Of a stretch of DNA of 64,000 bases, positions 56,513 to 64,000 are shown in pieces; position 1 is the stretch's first letter, and each line of letters starts with the position of its first letter. The translations under genes and the position numbers were made by a program. The DNA comes from Sinonovacula constricta (taxonomy: Eukaryota > Mollusca > Bivalvia > Cardiida > Solecurtidae). The stretch is from NCBI GenBank assembly GCA_007844125.1, contig CM017556.1, positions 17,414,017 through 17,478,016 of the forward strand, written 5' to 3'. The notes beneath the pieces are model-generated. The model was given only the letters and a program-made list of their open reading frames with translations. It was not told the origin of the DNA and did no database searches.

Positions 56513-56639
56513 GGTATTAATTATGCTTAAATTGTAAAGGAAATTTGATATAACAAATAAAGACTTATGTTTCAGTCAATATATAGTTTTGCGGCCTGGT
56601 TAATGAGATACTGACCTTAATCTAAGACTTTATTTGTAT

Positions 56640-56790
56640 AATATTTAGGTCGTTCGCAGTCGCAAAGCTCCGTAAAGCAGGTTTAAGCACATAAGTCATT
56701 CCATTTGCCGACTGACCATTGCAAGGCTGTATTTGTTTTTGTTTTTAATATATTATCAATGACTCGTATCGGTGTTTTGTCACTTTTCCA
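56640..56790 (-). repeat. Dispersed repeat family 1 copy (minus)
   Basis: Reverse complement has CAAATACAGCCTTGCAATGG, CAGTCGGCAAATGG, TGTGCTTAAACCTGCTTTAC and GAGCTTTGCGACTGCGAACG, in family order. The 148-codon frame that begins at 56800 follows directly and has no recognised domain. Confidence 0.6.
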
Positions 56791-57479
56791 TTTACTTGCG
56801 TGGCTAGTGGAAGTTTAAGTTTAAACATTTGTGATAATTTTTATGTGATCTATTTTATACTTTCCGTTTCGTTTCAATTATATACTTGTTATAAAATCGG
56901 ACGAATACATATCGAATACAAAGGCCTGCGTTACACATTCCAATACCGCTTGTCATCTTATCGGAAAACTGCCATTTCGTTTATATTCTTAGCACATTTG
57001 CCACACAAGCAATTTTACAGCATGTTTTATAGAAATATAAATAAAACACTGAGGTGTTTACATAGGATTTTAACACTTGCTTCACATAACGTAAATAGTT
57101 TATCAGAAATTACTATAATTAAAACTGGAACTTATTGTTTACTACATCTTTGCTTGCACATACATGTACTTAAACTAAACTCGCAACCTTTACTTTTACA
57201 CGATTTATTGTCGTTAATTCAGTATAAAAACAATCAAGTTCATTAACCAAACTAAAAATGTTAGCACATATACTTACTTAAAAGTAACACTAACCACAAG
57301 CAACGCCATTAAATGGTCGTTTATGTAACCACTGACAATTTAGCTTGCGTGTTGACAAAGTTCCTATTTTGGACACATTTCATTCTTCAAAACTTTTTTT
57401 TAAAATATTTTTATACCAAATAAAAAACATTGTTCAAACAGCCACTATTTATACTTCTTGCAGTTAAAGATGGGTATAT
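56791..57479. other. Spacer with an unsupported 148-codon frame
   Basis: The frame at 56800-57246 (+) is the longest outside the channel gene. It is rich in Leu, Ile, Tyr and His without a domain, periodicity or splice context, and its start overlaps the edge of a repeat. I treat it as chance or as part of an unrecognised element. Confidence 0.4.
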
Positions 57480-57800
57480 GTATGTGCTGCATGGATAAAT
57501 GCCCCTATTCATGACAAAAAGAAGACGATGATGAGGATCATGATGAAGAACAAGCCCAAAGGTTACCGCCTTTGAATTGTCAGCGGACAATGTGCCGTCT
57601 GTGGTGATTTAACTGGTTTTCAGAGTTTTAATATCGCACCTCTCGAATGGTTTCTCAAATATGCACAGTAAAATTAAAATATATCAAACAGTTCAAGGGA
57701 TGGCGTATATTAACATCTATGTTATAACATCACCAGATAAAAAAAAAAGTATTCACGTCATTGAAAAAAGATAATGTTCGCATTTGGTACAGGTGAGGGG
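57480..57800 (+). repeat. Dispersed repeat family 1 copy
   Basis: Contains GGTTACCGCCTTTGAATTGTC, GCGGACAATG, ATTTAACTGGTTTTCAGAG, AATATCGCACCTCTCGAATGG and TTTCTCAAATATGCACAGTA, then TTCACGTCATTG and ATAATGTTCGCATTTGG, like the longer copy at 52900. Confidence 0.65.
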
Positions 57801-58020
57801 AGAAATTTTGATTAAGAACAGTACTGCACTACACTAGATTGTCATAAAACATTGGTTAGAATCAAAGAAAGAAAATCCCAAATCTCACTAAAGTCAGATC
57901 TTACATTTTGATGACGGCCCGCAAAACCGTCTATAAACAAGAATGGTTTTCCCCGATTACTACATTTATAACATCCAGTCAGAAAGCGTCATGCATAACG
58001 CTTTCGGTAAGAGTCGCAAA

Positions 58021-58221
58021 ATGGCCGCTATCGATGGTGCAGTAGAAACGTGTTTGACAAAATTAGGAGATCACTCGTCAGTTAACTTTCGACCTGAAGA
58101 TGTTACTGATGTTGAAACAAATCGGATACCACATACAACGCATCTGCCTTTAGTGGAATATGTCTTGCGCGGAGTGTCCATGTTTACATTTCTTTTCAAA
58201 TTGGCGCAGTCATTAAAATGA
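58021..58221 (+). other. ATGGCC-initiated frame, possible gene start
   Basis: CGCAAAATGGCCGC starts a 66-codon frame, MAAIDGAVETCLTKLGDHSS then VNFRPED and later GVSMFTFLFKLAQSLK. It is clearly less AT-rich than its surroundings. The early part and the ...QSLK end faintly recall the start and P-loop of RecQ-like helicase genes carried by some invertebrate elements. The P-loop itself is not intact, so the call is weak. A second AAAATGGCGGAGCGG start follows at 58323. Confidence 0.2.
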
Positions 58222-58329
58222 TACGGAGTTCGGAATGCTTCGGATCATAATTTACTTTTGCGATTTTATATGCGGCAATCTGATTGGTTGGGAAGGTTTT
58301 ATTGACTCGTTGTCAGGTCAAAATGGCGG

Positions 58330-61300
58330 AGCGGTTTTCAGGATATGATTTTATTCAGATAGGAAAATCACCATGCAATAAGTGTACATAATTAGAAATA
58401 AATTAAACAGTTATCATTGGAAGAATTAAAAGAATGTATAAAATACCGGTGAATTTCAACATTTGAATGTTTATATTAAAAAATTCATCAGTACCCACTC
58501 GTGTCTTTTCGCCAAATTTTAATTTTGTCAAAATGTGAAATTGGAGGCTTTTGATTATTTTAGTACCCGTATTGTTTCTCGTATGTTTTACGAACTCTCG
58601 CCAAAATGTTTGTCGTCAGCGTCAATATGTTAAACTAAGGTGACATATTCCTGCCACGTCTTTACTATCATTTTTGATAATCTTATATGACTTCAAATGA
58701 GTTATCTGGTAAAATTAAAGCGCACAAAGTTATAATAATTGCTGACAATAGTATTGTCACGGCATTTCTGCCGCGTAAGTGCTTTATATCATGACATAGA
58801 CATCGTATTCTAGATCTAATTCAAGTTGTTAATAAAATCCCTATTTATCAAAAATAAAGTTTGTTTTTAATACAGATTAAAAGGCTTTTCCAAATCTGAC
58901 CTTAACATGTTTAAAAAGTAAAAAGTGAAAATATTCCGAAATGTACCTACTCTGCAATCTAACGTTAAATACAACTGTGATTGCTCAAGCTGCCATACCT
59001 ATATGGGGCACGATAAGAAAGGTGAAGATATAAATTTAATCTGCAAATAATTAAGGTTTTAAGTCTCAACGACCTGACCACTAATCGTGCTATTTAAAAG
59101 CAATGCAGGTTCCTGACTGTAAAACCTTTAATGAGTTGCGAAATGTCGCCTGGGTTTGTAAATAATGAATACAATGTTATAGTGGGATAACGGCTATCTA
59201 TTACAGTCATATCCTTGGGCAGTTGTTGAATCCACGCTGGCCAACAACATAGGATTGCCAATATGATTTCACACCCTGCGGAATCGTTATGTAATCATTG
59301 AGATGGAAACTGAATGACATGGACGATGTAGTTAATTGATATTTCAGCATGAGTCTGAGCAAACAATAGCATTCGATTGTTTGCTAGATCATAAGGTTAA
59401 CGTATGATTTGAAATGGAATAGAAATACAATAGCTGCTGACTATACCGACAAATATATAGAAGAGTGTGTAGTCTTCTATTATTGTATTGGCTGAAGTAT
59501 AAATCCATAGACTTAATATGTCTTCACAGTTGATATTTAAAATACGTGGAAGGAAATGTCATATTTATACTACCGCAGTTGTATTTATGTTGTCGTCTTT
59601 TGTCTAAAAAGCATAGAGAATATTTGACAAAAGGAATAGAACATTAATTTCAAAGTGTTTAATGCGTAATATTTTTAAAAAGGAAACAAAAACTAAAATT
59701 CCCTGTACACATTCATTGAATATGAATGTTTTCAGCTTGAAAAAAAGAATATCTTTATACATGGAAACATTATTTAAACCATGTTAATACGACGTTTGTT
59801 ATAATTACAATTTCTTGTATGTACGATTTAATCTCTACTATTTTAAAATCATAGCTTGGTGTTTGTTTGAGATTGAAGTTGTTCTCTTCTAGTTCTAATA
59901 ATTACATCTGTTTTTAGGCCCCAAGAGAATGGTTTTATAGCAATCTAATCCATATCCACTGAAGTGCCAAATATGGCTGAATAACAAAGCCATGATAAAT
60001 TGTTTATGTAGGCGTTGTTTTAATAGAATTGATTGTTTTACATGTCAGTTTGCAATATGACGGTATTTGCAGGACAGTTTACTTTTTTGCGAAGATGTAA
60101 ATAACCACAGGACATTGTTTTTAAATGTGTCACTTGTCATATTTCTAACGGAATGTCCTCAGGGTGTACGTGAGCGTGAAAGTTTAATTATACTTTGCAA
60201 TGAGAAATTTTGACACAATACCCAAATGTATACGTTACACAGTAAGCTATTTCGTTTAAGTGGTTACTTTTATAACAATCAGGGTGGTCTTCAAATATGC
60301 ATGACAGACATTTAAAAACTTCAGTTTTTAAAATGCATCCGATTTGCAGTTTTTTGTTGTTTTTTGCTGTTTTTTATATTAAATTTGCTCTTTAATTTTT
60401 ATATTTTAACAATAAAACATAGTTTTAAATATATACGAAAAAGAAGATGTTATCATAAAGACAGAATTTCGCTTTACAACGAATTATATTTTTTTAATAA
60501 ATCCAACACATAAAAAATGTTTCTATTATAAACAGAACTCATGATGTCAGACCAATGCATTTGTAAATAATGATAATTGTTGTCAATTTTAAATAACAAA
60601 TGCGTGTTTGTGTCAATTGAAGAAATCTTAAACTTTGAAGTACTAAATTAAAGACATAACAGAAAAAAAGACAGCGACCCTATGTGGCAACAGCTTTGAC
60701 AATTGTGATATGATATTATAATTATAGCACATTATCTCCATCTATGACAATGTGTTGTTTTGAATGTATTCTCATTTTTTAAGCATAACGTTTCATTTTA
60801 GACTCAGGCTTTTTATTACGTCGCGTTGTGTTGTGCATTCATACAATTTTAAACAATGTAAAAAGGTAAGTTTTATTTATATTATTAAATAAACAAAAGA
60901 GAAATCCAGAGTCACCTGACTATAGCAAATGTAATAACAGTTCTTACACATAAGTTAAACGTTTTACCTTGATTCATTTGTTTATTAAACTATTATCCCT
61001 TAATCATGTTATTTTGTTTTACATTCAAATGCCAAAAAATATAATAAATGTATGACGAGAGAAAACTAGCTTAATGAAGGTGCAGAAAAGAAGAGCTACA
61101 TATAGCAAGGTGGCAATCCCAGCTTTGATTGCTGCGCTACATTGATAATGGTTGTAGATAGTGTCACCTTCATGAGACCTATATCTCGTATATAGACATA
61201 TACAGCAGTAACTGTATACAACATACATAGGTTCATACGAAGGAAATATGTAGCAATTTGATAACATCCGTTTGTGTTGCTGAACATGCTCCGATAAGTG

Positions 61301-61882
61301 AATAAATTAATATCTTAGCTTGTAGAAACCAGGATTTGTTCCACTAGTGTGTAAATAACAAGATACTCAGATTTACTCACACGAATGAAAGAGATGACAT
61401 ATCTCGAATAATTAATATAAATTGAAAAACATAAACAGCAGTGATTTTATGTTGGAGGTCATCAAAATACGTAACATTTAGATCAGCTGTTTTTTTCTTT
61501 ACAAGTTTCATCCTTCTCAAAGTCAGTTTTAGCATTTAGGATAAACATTTCAATAAAACCGATTGACAAAGTGGATTAGGAAGTTACAGGTAGCTTCTCC
61601 TATTAGTTCTACTATTTCACAAAGAAAATGATTTTGATGACTTTCGGTTGCAATTCATCACTTTGCTTTAAATTTATTGTTGATCAATTTTATCTGATGT
61701 TTGACATGCACGCTATAAACAAAGCCATTTCAATGGAACTAGAATAAATAAATAATTGACAATTGTATTCGTGTCCCGATCCATTTAATGTACTCTCTAG
61801 AAAATTAACAATTTCTCCTAATTCAAAGTCATTCCATACACGCAATTTTATACTTAGAAATATTATAATAAGCTTTGCCTGC
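58330..61882. other. Intergenic, nothing recognised
   Basis: AT-rich. No supportable gene or repeat. Confidence 0.45.
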
Positions 61883-61961
61883 TACCACCAAACAAATTTT
61901 ACCAAAGATATATATAAATATATATTTGTGCGTATAATTTGGTAAAATTTGCTTGGTGGTA
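61883..61961. repeat. Inverted repeat, 24-bp arms, beside an AT array
   Basis: Left arm 61883-61906 and right arm 61938-61961 are complementary at 23 of 24 positions (TACCACCAA at the outer end). The 31-bp loop is itself AT-rich. The right arm is followed after a few bases by a (TA)n array, an arrangement often produced by MITEs that spread microsatellites. Confidence 0.8.
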
Positions 61962-61964
61962 TAC

Positions 61965-64000
<2,036 letters not shown>

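Noticed and set aside
56800..57246. 148-codon gene
   Set aside because: No recognisable domain, highly AT-driven amino-acid content, and its start overlaps the edge of a dispersed repeat.
58021..58221. RecQ-like helicase gene start
   Set aside because: Only a faint resemblance. The P-loop glycines are absent and the spacing is wrong, so it is kept as an unnamed frame.

Overview
This window looks like nuclear genomic DNA of an invertebrate animal, most likely a bivalve mollusc or a close relative. The reasons are long AT-rich, gene-poor sequence; a spliced gene with GT-AG introns; tRNA-headed SINEs with target-site duplications; long dinucleotide arrays; and many old copies of one dispersed repeat. 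There are no bacterial operons, CRISPR arrays or insertion sequences. The species assignment is inference from the style of the sequence only.

The one clear gene is a DEG/ENaC-type (amiloride-sensitive, degenerin-like) sodium channel on the minus strand, 16384 down to 12608. It has three coding exons (16384-16258, 14324-13884, 13548-12608) and two introns (1,933 and 335 bp). The joined frame is 1,509 nt, or 502 residues plus a stop. The first exon is too short to show as a long reading frame; I found it by matching intron phase and the His-Gly motif. Intron 1 carries a full-length SINE and a (TA)n array.

Upstream-numbered of the channel, 9.2-11.9 kb holds a local duplication. It contains two copies of a small terminal exon of an unrecognised protein, one apparently intact and one that has lost its splice acceptor, together with two copies of a roughly 550-590 bp flanking block.

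The rest is mainly repeats: at least eleven diverged copies or pieces of one dispersed element in both orientations, a second tRNA-derived SINE family (three copies), three fold-back or hairpin sequences, three minisatellites (72, 71/64 and 36 bp), and several microsatellites. Between them are weaker coding hints: a signal-peptide first exon (20895), an orphan exon (36192), a broken reading frame (42274), a frameshifted relic resembling Crypton/KCTD1-like proteins (56293), and promoter-like islands with CCAAT, CACGTG and ATGGCG motifs. Nothing was searched against databases. All family calls rest on reading the translations and motifs by eye.
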